7,580 bases of DNA from DASRSS01 sp035656335 (GCA_035656335.1 DASRSS010000129.1:1-7580); one strand, 5' to 3'. Counted from the stretch's first letter, positions 1 through 6,262 are shown. Translations and numbers: made by a program. The notes: generated from the letters alone by a model not told the origin.

Positions 1-1551
1 GGACGTGTCCGTGATGCCGTGTGCGGCCGCGAATGCCGTCGCGACGTCCGGGTCGAGCGTGATCAGCGCGACGACGTACGGCCGGTCGTCACCGATCGCG
101 ACGGCCGACCCGGCCAGCGGGCAGGCCACCTTGATCGCGCCCTCGATGTTCGCGGGCGACATGTTCTTGCCGGCCGCGTTGATGATCAGCTCCTTCTTGC
201 GGTCGACGATCCGCACGTAGCCGTCGTCGTCGATCGTCGCGATGTCGCCGGTGTGCAGCCACCCGTCGGCGTCGACCGTCTCGGCGGTCTTCTCCGGATC
301 GTTGCGGTAGCCCTTCATCACCAGCGGCCCGCGCACCAGCAGTTCACCGTCCTCGGCGAGGGACAGCTCGACACCCTTGACGGCCGTGCCGACGGTGCCG
401 ATGCGGATCGCGTCCGGCGGGTTCATCGTCGCCGCGCACGACAGCTCGGACATGCCCCACAGCTCGCAGCACGGAATGCCCAGCGCGAGCACGAACTCGA
501 GCGCGTCCGGGTCGATCGCGGCGGCGCCGGACGCGGCGATGCGCACCCGGTCCAGGCCGAGCGCCGCGCGCACCTTGCCCAGCACCAGCGCATCGGCCAC
601 GCGGTGCTGGACGGCCAGCGCGAGCGGGACGCGCTCGTGCCGCACGTCGAGCTGCACCTTGCGGCGCCCGGCGTCGAGCGCCCACTGCGCAAGCTTCTTC
701 TTGACCGGGCTCTGCTCGGCCGCGAGCTGTGCCTCGATACCGGCCTTGAGCTTGTACCAGACCTGCGGCACGGCGCCGAAGAACGTCGGACGGATCCTCG
801 GCAGCACGGTGATCAACTGCTTGAGGTCCGCGAGCGTGACGATCTCCATGCCGGTGAACATCGACTGGTAGTGCGCGCCCCAGCGGTTGGCCACATGCGC
901 GTCCGGCAGGTACGAGATGACGACGTCACCGAGCCCGGACGGGACGATCCCGGTGGTCGCATCGAGCTCGGCCAGCATGTTCGCGTGCGTAAGCTCGACG
1001 CCCTTCGGCGGCCCGGTCGTGCCGGACGTGTAGATGATCGTCAGCAGGTCGTCCGGCCCGACTGCGCGCCAGGACGCCTCGAAGTCGAAGCCGGGAGCCG
1101 GGTTTGCCTCCAGGTCGGCGAGCGTGATCACGTCGTCGCCGGCGCCGTCCACGCAGACGATGTGCTCCACCGCCGTGCCCGGCTGCGCCTTGCGGATCTG
1201 CTCGAGGAACTGCTGCTCGCAGACCACGACCGTGTTGCCGGCGTTGCCGAACAGGTAGCTGATCTGCTCTGGCGCGAGCGTGTTGTAGATCGAGAACGGC
1301 GCCGCGCCGAGGTGCAGCGCCGCGGTGTCGACGAGATGGAACTCGGGCCGGTTGGTGAGCATCAGCCCGACCGTGTCGCCGCGGCGCACGCCCAGCGCGG
1401 CGAGGCCGGCCGCGATCGTCCGCACCCGGTCGGCGTACTGGCGCCAGGTGAGCCGCACCGAATCGTCGGAGCTGCGCAGTGCGACGGCGGCGGGTGCCGC
1501 GGCGACGGTGCGCTGGAAGGTTTCGCAGAGCGTTTTGGCTGCCTCGGTCAC
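1..1551 (-). CDS. Long-chain acyl-CoA ligase (AMP-binding family), 3' end beyond window
   Basis: Activates a fatty acid with ATP to an acyl-AMP and transfers it to CoA, feeding beta-oxidation or lipid synthesis; cytosolic or membrane-associated. The frame is open for 517 codons from a GTG at 1551 to the window edge. Visible motifs: the P-loop YTSGTTGPPKGV near residues 173-185; LPDAH near 215-219, where many relatives have LPLAH; WGMSEL at 365-370, the adenine-binding A5 motif; DGWLHTGD ending at D436; and DRKKELI followed by AAGKNMSP, as in FadD15-like long-chain ligases. Such enzymes are about 600 residues, so some 80 are missing, including the C-terminal catalytic lysine. The GTG start overlaps the TGA of the upstream kinase gene (GTGA) and has GAGGAG seven bases before it, so the two are probably translated in a coupled way. 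The ligase family is clear; chain length and true substrate are not. Confidence 0.93.
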   Translation of the reverse strand, partial: MTEAAKTLCETFQRTVAAAPAAVALRSSDDSVRLTWRQYADRVRTIAAGLAALGVRRGDTVGLMLTNRPEFHLVDTAALHLGAAPFSIYNTLAPEQISYLFGNAGNTVVVCEQQFLEQIRKAQPGTAVEHIVCVDGAGDDVITLADLEANPAPGFDFEASWRAVGPDDLLTIIYTSGTTGPPKGVELTHANMLAELDATTGIVPSGLGDVVISYLPDAHVANRWGAHYQSMFTGMEIVTLADLKQLITVLPRIRPTFFGAVPQVWYKLKAGIEAQLAAEQSPVKKKLAQWALDAGRRKVQLDVRHERVPLALAVQHRVADALVLGKVRAALGLDRVRIAASGAAAIDPDALEFVLALGIPCCELWGMSELSCAATMNPPDAIRIGTVGTAVKGVELSLAEDGELLVRGPLVMKGYRNDPEKTAETVDADGWLHTGDIATIDDDGYVRIVDRKKELIINAAGKNMSPANIEGAIKVACPLAGSAVAIGDDRPYVVALITLDPDVATAFAAAHGITDTS

Positions 1552-2921
1552 GGAGCGGCTCCTCGGTCGTCGTACGGGGTTTCGGGATCGGCGAAGCCGG
1601 GCACCCATCGCGTCGCGATGCCACGGGCCTGCACCGTGCAGTCGAGCTGCGCCAGGATGTTCATCCAACCGCCGCACACCCGGGCCACCAGCATGTGCTC
1701 GGCGGGCAGGTTCAGCGCGCGGCCGGTGTGCTTGTACGCATTGCTGTAGATGTTCGCGACTCGGGCGCCCTGCTTGCCGATCCACTCGCGGTTCGCGTGG
1801 AACCGCTCGACGCGCAGCGGGTCGGCGAGCGCGCCCAGCCAGCGCAGCACGTCCTCGGCGGTCACGTCGCCGGTCACGAACCGTTCGGCGCGCAGCAGCT
1901 CCATCATCGGCTCGGCGTTCCGGTCGGCCGCGTAGCGCAGGATGCGGCCGAGCACGCGCGGCAGGCCGTTCGGCAGGACGGCCACCGCGCCGAAGTCGAT
2001 CACGCCGACGCGGCCGTCGTCCTGGACGAGGAAGTTGCCCGGATGCGGGTCGGCGTGCAGCAGGCCGATGCGCGCGGGGGAGGAGAACATCAGCCGGACC
2101 ACGATGTCCGCGATGCGGTCACGGTCGCGCTGCTCGTCCGCGCTGACGTCCTGCTGCGCGATCAGCGCGGACAGCGGCCGCCCGTCCAGCCACTCGGAGA
2201 CGATGACCTTCGGCGCCGAGGCGAGGACGTTCGGGACGCGCACCTCGGGGTCGCCGGCCAGGCCCTCGGCGAAGCGGCGCTGGTGCTCGGCCTCGGACCG
2301 GTAGTCCAGCTCCTCGATCATCCGCTCGCGCACCTCGGCGATAAGCTCGCGCGCCTCCAGGCCCGGGACGACGAGGTTGAACAGGCGGGCGAAGCGCTGC
2401 AGCTGTTTCAGGTCGGTCTGCATCGCGACGTCCGCGCCGGGGTACTGCACCTTCACCGCGACGGCGCGCCCGTCGTGCCAGGTGCCGCGGTGCACCTGGC
2501 CGATGCTCGCCGCCGCGGCGGGGACGTCGTCGAACTCGCGGAAGTGTTTGCGCCAGTTGCGGCCGAACTGCTCGTCCAGCACGCGATGCACCCGCTCGGC
2601 CGGCAGCGCGGGACCCTGCGCCTGCAGCTGCGTCAGTGCGCGGCGGTACGGCTCGGCGAACTCCGCCGGGATCATCGCCTCGTACACCGACAGCGCCTGG
2701 CCGAGCTTCATCGCGCCGCCCTTGAGCTCGCCCAGGACCGCGAACATGTGCTCGGCGTTGCGCTCCAGGACGGCGGCGCTGATCTCGCCGCGATCGCCGC
2801 CCGCGACCCGCCGCCCCCAGCCCGCCGCGGCGCGCCCGGCGAACCCGAGCGGCAACGCGGCGAGGCGGGCCGAGCGCACGCTGGCGCGCGTCGGGATGTC
2901 GCGCGCGTGCCGGTCTGCCAT
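1548..2921 (-). CDS. ABC1/UbiB (AarF)-family atypical kinase
   Basis: Member of the ABC1/ADCK/UbiB family of atypical protein-kinase-like ATPases, best known for supporting ubiquinone synthesis and polyprenyl-lipid handling. The 457-residue product shows the family hallmarks in order: KLGQ (the KxGQ motif) at 72-75; an alanine-rich loop before SIGQVHRG that replaces the usual glycine-rich loop; VAVKVQYP with the ATP-binding lysine K157; HADPHPGN at 289-296; and DFG at 309-311. No obvious C-terminal membrane helices are seen, unlike E. coli UbiB. The frame stays open upstream to an ATG at 3053, but the ATG at 2921 is preferred: it has a strong GGAGGGGGA ribosome site four bases upstream, begins a natural N-terminus, and leaves room for the divergent promoters. 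It is first in an operon with the acyl-CoA ligase, with a 4-base overlap. High-GC actinomycetes often use menaquinone, so its exact lipid partner is unknown. Confidence 0.92.
   Translation of the reverse strand: MADRHARDIPTRASVRSARLAALPLGFAGRAAAGWGRRVAGGDRGEISAAVLERNAEHMFAVLGELKGGAMKLGQALSVYEAMIPAEFAEPYRRALTQLQAQGPALPAERVHRVLDEQFGRNWRKHFREFDDVPAAAASIGQVHRGTWHDGRAVAVKVQYPGADVAMQTDLKQLQRFARLFNLVVPGLEARELIAEVRERMIEELDYRSEAEHQRRFAEGLAGDPEVRVPNVLASAPKVIVSEWLDGRPLSALIAQQDVSADEQRDRDRIADIVVRLMFSSPARIGLLHADPHPGNFLVQDDGRVGVIDFGAVAVLPNGLPRVLGRILRYAADRNAEPMMELLRAERFVTGDVTAEDVLRWLGALADPLRVERFHANREWIGKQGARVANIYSNAYKHTGRALNLPAEHMLVARVCGGWMNILAQLDCTVQARGIATRWVPGFADPETPYDDRGAAP
1559..1564 (-). promoter_or_regulatory. 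Ribosome binding site of the acyl-CoA ligase
   Basis: Read on the minus strand this is GAGGAG, seven bases ahead of the GTG start at 1551. It lies inside the last codons of the kinase gene and decides the GTG start for the ligase. Its position supports reinitiation by ribosomes finishing the upstream gene. Confidence 0.75.
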
Positions 2922-2924
2922 CGG

Positions 2925-2933
2925 TCCCCCTCC
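2925..2933 (-). promoter_or_regulatory. Ribosome binding site of the ABC1 kinase
   Basis: On the minus strand this reads GGAGGGGGA, three bases before the ATG at 2921. It favours this ATG over the in-frame ATG at 3053, which would place the start inside the first codons of the divergent dehydrogenase gene. Confidence 0.7.
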
Positions 2934-2939
2934 GGCCCC

Positions 2940-2968
2940 AGTCTGGACTATTGACACGGTGCCAACAA
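2940..2968 (-). promoter_or_regulatory. Probable promoter of the kinase-ligase operon
   Basis: On the minus strand there is a -35-like TTGTTG (2963-2968), a 17-base spacer and a -10-like CAGACT (2940-2945). This predicts a start of transcription near 2933 and a very short leader of about 12 bases containing the ribosome site. It overlaps the -35 of the opposite promoter. The assignment rests on consensus matching only. Confidence 0.4.
2951..2965. promoter_or_regulatory. Imperfect palindrome between divergent genes, possible operator
   Basis: The 15 bases TTGACACGGTGCCAA form inverted arms TTGACAC and GTGCCAA around one central base, with one mismatch in seven pairs. The element covers the -35 of the dehydrogenase promoter and lies within the spacer of the opposing kinase promoter, so a bound protein could control both. 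The binding protein is unknown, and the inner bases differ from the palindromes at 5467-5515. Confidence 0.35.
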
Positions 2969-2979
2969 GGGTGGAGCGT
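2951..2979 (+). promoter_or_regulatory. Probable promoter of the aldehyde dehydrogenase
   Basis: A perfect TTGACA -35 hexamer at 2951-2956 is followed after 17 bases by a weak -10-like GAGCGT at 2974-2979. The predicted leader is about 33 bases and includes GAGGAGA at 3006-3012, six bases before the ATG at 3019. The poor -10 suggests a weak or activated promoter, or a different sigma factor. Confidence 0.38.
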
Positions 2980-3018
2980 GGGCCGTGCAGGTCCGTCGAG
3001 CTAGCGAGGAGACGCCCG

Positions 3019-4536
3019 ATGACCGATCTGGCCGCGCCCCCGACCGATGCCACGTCCGACGCACGCCCGCACGTCCTGCGGTGCGTAAATCCCGCCGACG
3101 GGTCACAGGTCGCCGAGTACCCGGTCGCCGGTGAGGACGCGGTGCGCGCGGCCGTTGCGCGAGCCCGCGCGGCGGCGCCGGCGTGGGAGGCGTTGGGCCC
3201 GGACGGGCGCGAGCGGTGCTTGCTGCGCTGGGCCGGTTATCTGGTCGAGCACGCCGACGAGCTGTGCGATCTCGTGCACGCCGAGAACGGCAAGCCGCGC
3301 GACGACGCCTACCTGGAGCTGGTGCTCGCGCTGGAGCTGATCCGGTGGGCCGCCAAGAACGCCGGCCGCGAGCTGCGGCCGCGCCGCGTGCGTCCCGGGC
3401 CGCTGATGGCGAACTTCGCGGCGCACGTCGAGTACCGGCCGCTCGGCGTCGTGGGCGTGATCGGCCCGTGGAACTACCCGATCTACACGCCCACCGGTTC
3501 GGGTGCGTTCGCGCTGGCGGCGGGCAACACGATCGTGTTCAAGCCGAGCGAGTTCACCACGGCGATCGGCGTCTACTGGGCATCGGCGTTCGCCGCCGCG
3601 AACCCGGAGCTGCCTGACGGCGTGTTCGGCGTGGTCACGGGATACGGCGACACCGGCGCGGCCCTGTGTCGCGCGGACGTCGACAAGATCGCGTTCACCG
3701 GATCCACCGCGACCGGCAAGAAGATCATGGCCACCTGCGCTGAAAAGTTGACGCCGGTGCTGCTCGAGTGCGGCGGCAAGGACGCGTTCGTGGTCGCCGA
3801 GGACGCCGACGTCCAGGCAGCCGCGCAGGCGGCCGCCTGGGGCGGTGTCGGCAACAGCGGCCAGACCTGCGTGGGCGTCGAGCGGGTGTACGTCGTCGAG
3901 TCGGTGCGCGACCGGTTCCTCTCGGCGCTGCGCAAGGAGCTGTCCGGCGTGCGCGGCTCCGCGTCCGCCGACGCCGCGTACGGCCCGATGACCATGCCGA
4001 GCCAGGTGGACGTCGTGCGCCGGCATGTCGCGGACGCGCTGGAGCACGGCGGCACCGCGGTGATCGGCGGGCTGGACTCGATCCGTCCGCCGTACATCGA
4101 CCCGGTCGTCCTCGTCGACACGGACGAGAGCTCGCTGGCGGTGCAGGAGGAGACGTTCGGGCCGACGCTCACGGTTCGCACGGTGCGTGACGTGGACGAG
4201 GCCGTCGCGCTGGCGAACGGAACTCGCTACGGGCTGGCGTCCACGGTGTTCTCGCGCGAGCACGGCCTGGAGATCGCGCGGCGGCTGCGTGCGGGCGCGA
4301 CATCCGTGAACGCGGCGCTCGGCTTCGCGGCGATACCGGCGCTGCCGTTCGGCGGCGTGGGTGAGTCCGGTGTCGGGCGCATCCACGGCGCGGAGGGGCT
4401 GCGCGAGTTCGTCCGCCCGCACGCGATCGCGCGGCAGCGATTCGCGATTCCGGGACCGTCGCTGTCCGGCTTCGACCGTCCCGCCGCCATGATGCGCGTC
4501 GTCAAGAAGCTGATGGCGAAACGGCATTCTGCCTAG
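3019..4536 (+). CDS. NAD-type aldehyde dehydrogenase
   Basis: Oxidises an aldehyde to a carboxylic acid. The 505-residue product is full length for the ALDH superfamily. Seen in order: GPWNYP with the oxyanion asparagine N152; FKPSE at 174-178, whose glutamate binds the NAD ribose and suggests NAD rather than NADP; FTGST at 226-230 in the cofactor fold; the general base E250 in LECGGKD, where most relatives have ELGGK; GQTC with the nucleophile C284; and EETFGP at 377-382. The C-terminus is short and basic (RVVKKLMAKRHSA), like a peripheral membrane anchor, which would suit a fatty or isoprenoid aldehyde. The ATG at 3019 is chosen because GAGGAGA lies six bases upstream; the frame is open far earlier, but only as the reverse of the kinase gene. 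Mycobacterial succinate-semialdehyde dehydrogenase GabD2 is a remembered relative, so a short semialdehyde substrate cannot be excluded. Confidence 0.94.
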   Translation: MTDLAAPPTDATSDARPHVLRCVNPADGSQVAEYPVAGEDAVRAAVARARAAAPAWEALGPDGRERCLLRWAGYLVEHADELCDLVHAENGKPRDDAYLELVLALELIRWAAKNAGRELRPRRVRPGPLMANFAAHVEYRPLGVVGVIGPWNYPIYTPTGSGAFALAAGNTIVFKPSEFTTAIGVYWASAFAAANPELPDGVFGVVTGYGDTGAALCRADVDKIAFTGSTATGKKIMATCAEKLTPVLLECGGKDAFVVAEDADVQAAAQAAAWGGVGNSGQTCVGVERVYVVESVRDRFLSALRKELSGVRGSASADAAYGPMTMPSQVDVVRRHVADALEHGGTAVIGGLDSIRPPYIDPVVLVDTDESSLAVQEETFGPTLTVRTVRDVDEAVALANGTRYGLASTVFSREHGLEIARRLRAGATSVNAALGFAAIPALPFGGVGESGVGRIHGAEGLREFVRPHAIARQRFAIPGPSLSGFDRPAAMMRVVKKLMAKRHSA

Positions 4537-5478
4537 TCAGAACGGGCAGTAGTGCGCGGGGTTGTCGCGCTCGGACTCCGGCGGCAGGTTGCGCGCGGGC
4601 GTCTCGACCAGCGGCGCGTCCGGCGGGATCTCGCCGCGGGCCCGCTGCCAGGCCGCGCGCGCCCGCGGGTGCATCCGCCGGTCGAACGGCACGAGGTTCC
4701 AGCCCAGGGCGACCGCGCGTCCCACGACGCGTAGCGCGATCTCGTCCCGCCGCGTCCACCGCAGCCCGAGCTTGCGCCGTACCGACTCCGGGTACATCCC
4801 GGTCGTCACCCACAGCATCTGCCGCGTGATCGGGATCCGCAGCAGCCGCCACACGGAATCCGGCAGCCAGGGCAGGGCCGGCGGCTTGGCGAGCCGGCGG
4901 ATGTCGCGCACGTCCAGGGTCGCCTTGTTGACCTCGAGGACGTTCTCGCACATGTCCTCGTAGTACGCCATGAACGAGTCCCAGTCCGGCGGCACCGGGC
5001 GCATCGACAGGCCGTACATGCGGTACCACTGCACGCCCTCGGCGTAGATCTGTTCCTTCTGCGCGCGGGTCAGCGGCGTGCCGAAGTGCTCGCACACGAG
5101 CACCGGCGTGAGGATGAACGTCGTCTGCGCCCACCAGAACGTCTCCGGGTTCAGCGCGCTGTAGGGACGGCCCTTCTTGTCGACGCCCTTGATCGTCAGG
5201 TGGTAGTCGCGGACCTCGCGCGCGGTCTGGTGCGCTCGGTCGCCGTCGTAGATCACCCCGCCGATCGGGTACGTCGACCGGAACAGGCGCTGCCACCGCT
5301 CGTCGAAGAACCGCGAATGCTCCTCGACGCCGGCGCCCAGTTGCGGATGCATGTTCTGCATCGACCCGGCCCACAGCGCCAGGATCAGCCCGCGCCAGTC
5401 GCCGAAGTAGCGCCACAGCAGCGAGTCCGGGCCCAGCGGTTGCGGCGGCGCGGTCTGCTCGTCGAGTTGAGGACGCAT
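4537..5478 (-). CDS. MpaB/Lcp-type oxygenase-family protein (DUF2236)
   Basis: A 313-residue member of the DUF2236 family, which includes the latex-clearing haem b oxygenase Lcp and fungal MpaB, enzymes that cleave C=C bonds of isoprenoid chains to carbonyl products. Seen: MHPQLGAGVEEHS near 43-55; RLFRST at 64-69, where Lcp has its R/K/T active-site group; YHLTIKG at 92-98, with H93 the likely axial haem ligand; GRPYSALNPETFWW at 103-116; and FMAYYEDM in the later helices. Q118 in WWAQTT sits where many relatives carry histidine. No signal peptide is evident, so a cytosolic role is likely. The ATG at 5478 lies within one of two palindromic operators and has no Shine-Dalgarno sequence ahead of it, consistent with a leaderless message. 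It is divergent from a TetR gene, as Lcp genes are in some rubber degraders. Family placement is firm; the substrate is unknown. Confidence 0.88.
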   Translation of the reverse strand: MRPQLDEQTAPPQPLGPDSLLWRYFGDWRGLILALWAGSMQNMHPQLGAGVEEHSRFFDERWQRLFRSTYPIGGVIYDGDRAHQTAREVRDYHLTIKGVDKKGRPYSALNPETFWWAQTTFILTPVLVCEHFGTPLTRAQKEQIYAEGVQWYRMYGLSMRPVPPDWDSFMAYYEDMCENVLEVNKATLDVRDIRRLAKPPALPWLPDSVWRLLRIPITRQMLWVTTGMYPESVRRKLGLRWTRRDEIALRVVGRAVALGWNLVPFDRRMHPRARAAWQRARGEIPPDAPLVETPARNLPPESERDNPAHYCPF

Positions 5479-5486
5479 GTCGTCAA
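5467..5486. promoter_or_regulatory. Palindromic operator 1 (probable TetR-family site)
   Basis: The 20-base TTGAGGACGCATGTCGTCAA is an imperfect palindrome with 7 of 10 pairs matched. It covers the first codons of the oxygenase gene and touches that gene's predicted -10. It matches operator 2 at 18 of 20 positions. A repressor here would block transcription start of the oxygenase. Confidence 0.65.
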
Positions 5487-5515
5487 CGCTACGTGTTGAG
5501 GACGGACGTCGTCAA
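5486..5515 (-). promoter_or_regulatory. Probable leaderless promoter of the oxygenase gene
   Basis: On the minus strand: TTGACG (5510-5515), an 18-base spacer, then TAGCGT (5486-5491), only seven bases from the ATG at 5478. Transcription would start at or one base before the A of the ATG, giving a leaderless message. This fits the absence of any Shine-Dalgarno sequence. Confidence 0.5.
5496..5515. promoter_or_regulatory. Palindromic operator 2 (probable TetR-family site)
   Basis: The 20-base TTGAGGACGGACGTCGTCAA pairs at 8 of 10 positions and repeats operator 1 at a 29-bp offset. It contains the predicted -35 of the oxygenase promoter (5510-5515) and overlaps the likely -35 zone of the tetR promoter, so it could serve both repression of the oxygenase and autoregulation. 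Confidence 0.68.
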
Positions 5516-5531
5516 ACGAGCGCGGGTGCGG

Positions 5532-5537
5532 CAGAAT
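5532..5537 (+). promoter_or_regulatory. Probable -10 of the tetR promoter, leaderless
   Basis: CAGAAT resembles the actinobacterial -10 and ends seven bases before the ATG at 5545, so the predicted start of transcription is at about the start codon. No ribosome site is present upstream. The -35 region (about 5509-5514, inside operator 2) is poor. Confidence 0.4.
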
Positions 5538-5544
5538 CGGCGCC

Positions 5545-6159
5545 ATGACCTCCCGCCCCGCCCGCAGCTGGGCCGGGACGACCCTGGCCGACCGGCAGGC
5601 CGAACGCCGCAACACGCTGCTGGACGTCGGTCTGGAACTGCTCGGCACGCAGGGCAGCGCGGCCGTGACCGTCCGCTCGGTGTGCCGGCTGGCCAAGCTG
5701 ACCGACCGCTACTTCTACGAGAACTTCGCTGACCGCGAGGCGCTGCTGCTGGCCGTCTACGACCGCGTCGCGACCGAGGCCAGCGAGGCGCTGCTCGCCG
5801 CCGTCGCGGACGCCCCGGCCGAGCTGACCGCGCGGTCACGGGCCGCGGTCGAGGCGTTCCTCGGCGTGCTCACCGACGACCCGCGCAAGGGCCGCGTGCT
5901 GCTGCTCGAGCCGTTGACCGACGCGACGCTCGGCATGCGCGGCGTGGCGCTGTCGCCGATGTTCGCCGAACTGGTCCGCGCGCAGCTCGGCCCGAAGGGC
6001 GGCAACGCGCACGGCGCGCGGCTGACCGCGACCGCGATCATCGGCGCGCTCGCCAACTTGTTCATCCGCTGGTTGGACGGCACGCTGGACGTCGACCGCG
6101 CCGAGCTCACCGAGTACTGCGTGCGGCTGTTGGTCACGGCGACCGATCTGGCCCGGTAG
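5545..6159 (+). CDS. TetR-family transcriptional repressor
   Basis: A 204-residue product, usual for TetR regulators. Residues 19-72 form the DNA-binding domain: an amphipathic first helix (about 19-36), then a helix-turn-helix with TVRSVCRLAKLT and the recognition helix ending in DRYFYENFADREAL (54-67), the family signature Y-F-Y-x-x-F. The rest, from about 75, is a variable helical domain expected to bind a ligand and dimerise; no ligand can be predicted. It is transcribed away from the oxygenase gene, and the 66-bp gap plus the oxygenase start carries two near-identical palindromes, so it very likely represses both itself and the oxygenase and is released by a substrate or product of that pathway. 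The ATG at 5545 lacks a ribosome site but suits a leaderless message. It ends 139 bp before the helicase start. Confidence 0.93.
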   Translation: MTSRPARSWAGTTLADRQAERRNTLLDVGLELLGTQGSAAVTVRSVCRLAKLTDRYFYENFADREALLLAVYDRVATEASEALLAAVADAPAELTARSRAAVEAFLGVLTDDPRKGRVLLLEPLTDATLGMRGVALSPMFAELVRAQLGPKGGNAHGARLTATAIIGALANLFIRWLDGTLDVDRAELTEYCVRLLVTATDLAR

Positions 6160-6162
6160 ACT
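6157..6162 (+). promoter_or_regulatory. Possible -10 element of the helicase promoter
   Basis: TAGACT, a good match to the actinobacterial TAnnnT -10, overlaps the tetR stop codon. No convincing -35 lies 16-19 bases upstream. If used, transcription starts near 6169 and the helicase message has a leader of about 130 bases that contains the three hairpins described separately. Confidence 0.35.
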
Positions 6163-6174
6163 GGACCCAGCCGA

Positions 6175-6190
6175 CGGGCACCAATGCCCG
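6175..6190 (+). other. Small hairpin in the tetR-helicase gap
   Basis: CGGGCA and TGCCCG form a perfect six-pair stem around the four-base loop CCAA, 16 bases after the tetR stop. It could be part of a tetR terminator or the first element of the helicase leader. There is no T-tract. Confidence 0.4.
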
Positions 6191-6207
6191 CGATCTCGGC
6201 TTCATCA

Positions 6208-6226
6208 CGACGCGGTTCCCGCGTCG
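6208..6226 (+). terminator. GC-rich hairpin, possible tetR terminator without T-tract
   Basis: CGACGCGG and CCGCGTCG form a perfect eight-pair stem around the loop TTC. The bases after it (GGCTCGTGCC) hold no T-run, so it is not a classic intrinsic terminator. U-less hairpin terminators have been proposed in actinobacteria, but it may instead be a structural element of the helicase leader. Confidence 0.35.
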
Positions 6227-6262
6227 GGCTCGTGCCAGACACCGCGCTGACAACCGTGCGGA

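Noticed and set aside
423..692. Short antisense and shifted frames within the ligase (for example 344-685 and 377-871)
   Set aside because: They are low-complexity Arg/Ala/Ser products overlapping conserved ligase coding sequence, without start signals.
19..1749. Long open frame on the plus strand opposite the acyl-CoA ligase
   Set aside because: Its translation is a low-complexity run rich in Arg, Asp, Val and His with no family motif, typical of the reverse of a high-GC gene. The minus strand holds clear ligase motifs over the same span.
1479..2954. Long plus-strand open frame across the kinase gene
   Set aside because: It is antisense to all the ABC1 motifs, has no motif of its own and lacks a ribosome site. 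It is explained by codon bias.
2922..3053. Kinase start at the upstream ATG at 3053
   Set aside because: It would add 44 residues unlike the family, cover the divergent promoters and overlap the start of the dehydrogenase gene. The ATG at 2921 has a strong ribosome site.
3103..4527. 474-codon minus-strand frame opposite the aldehyde dehydrogenase
   Set aside because: Composition is biased to Arg, His, Asp and Val with no recognisable domain, while the plus strand encodes a complete dehydrogenase.
6175..6240. tRNA-like or small RNA gene suggested by the stems and a GGTTC string
   Set aside because: No four-arm fold, anticodon stem or acceptor pairing could be made. The hairpins are better explained as leader or terminator structures.
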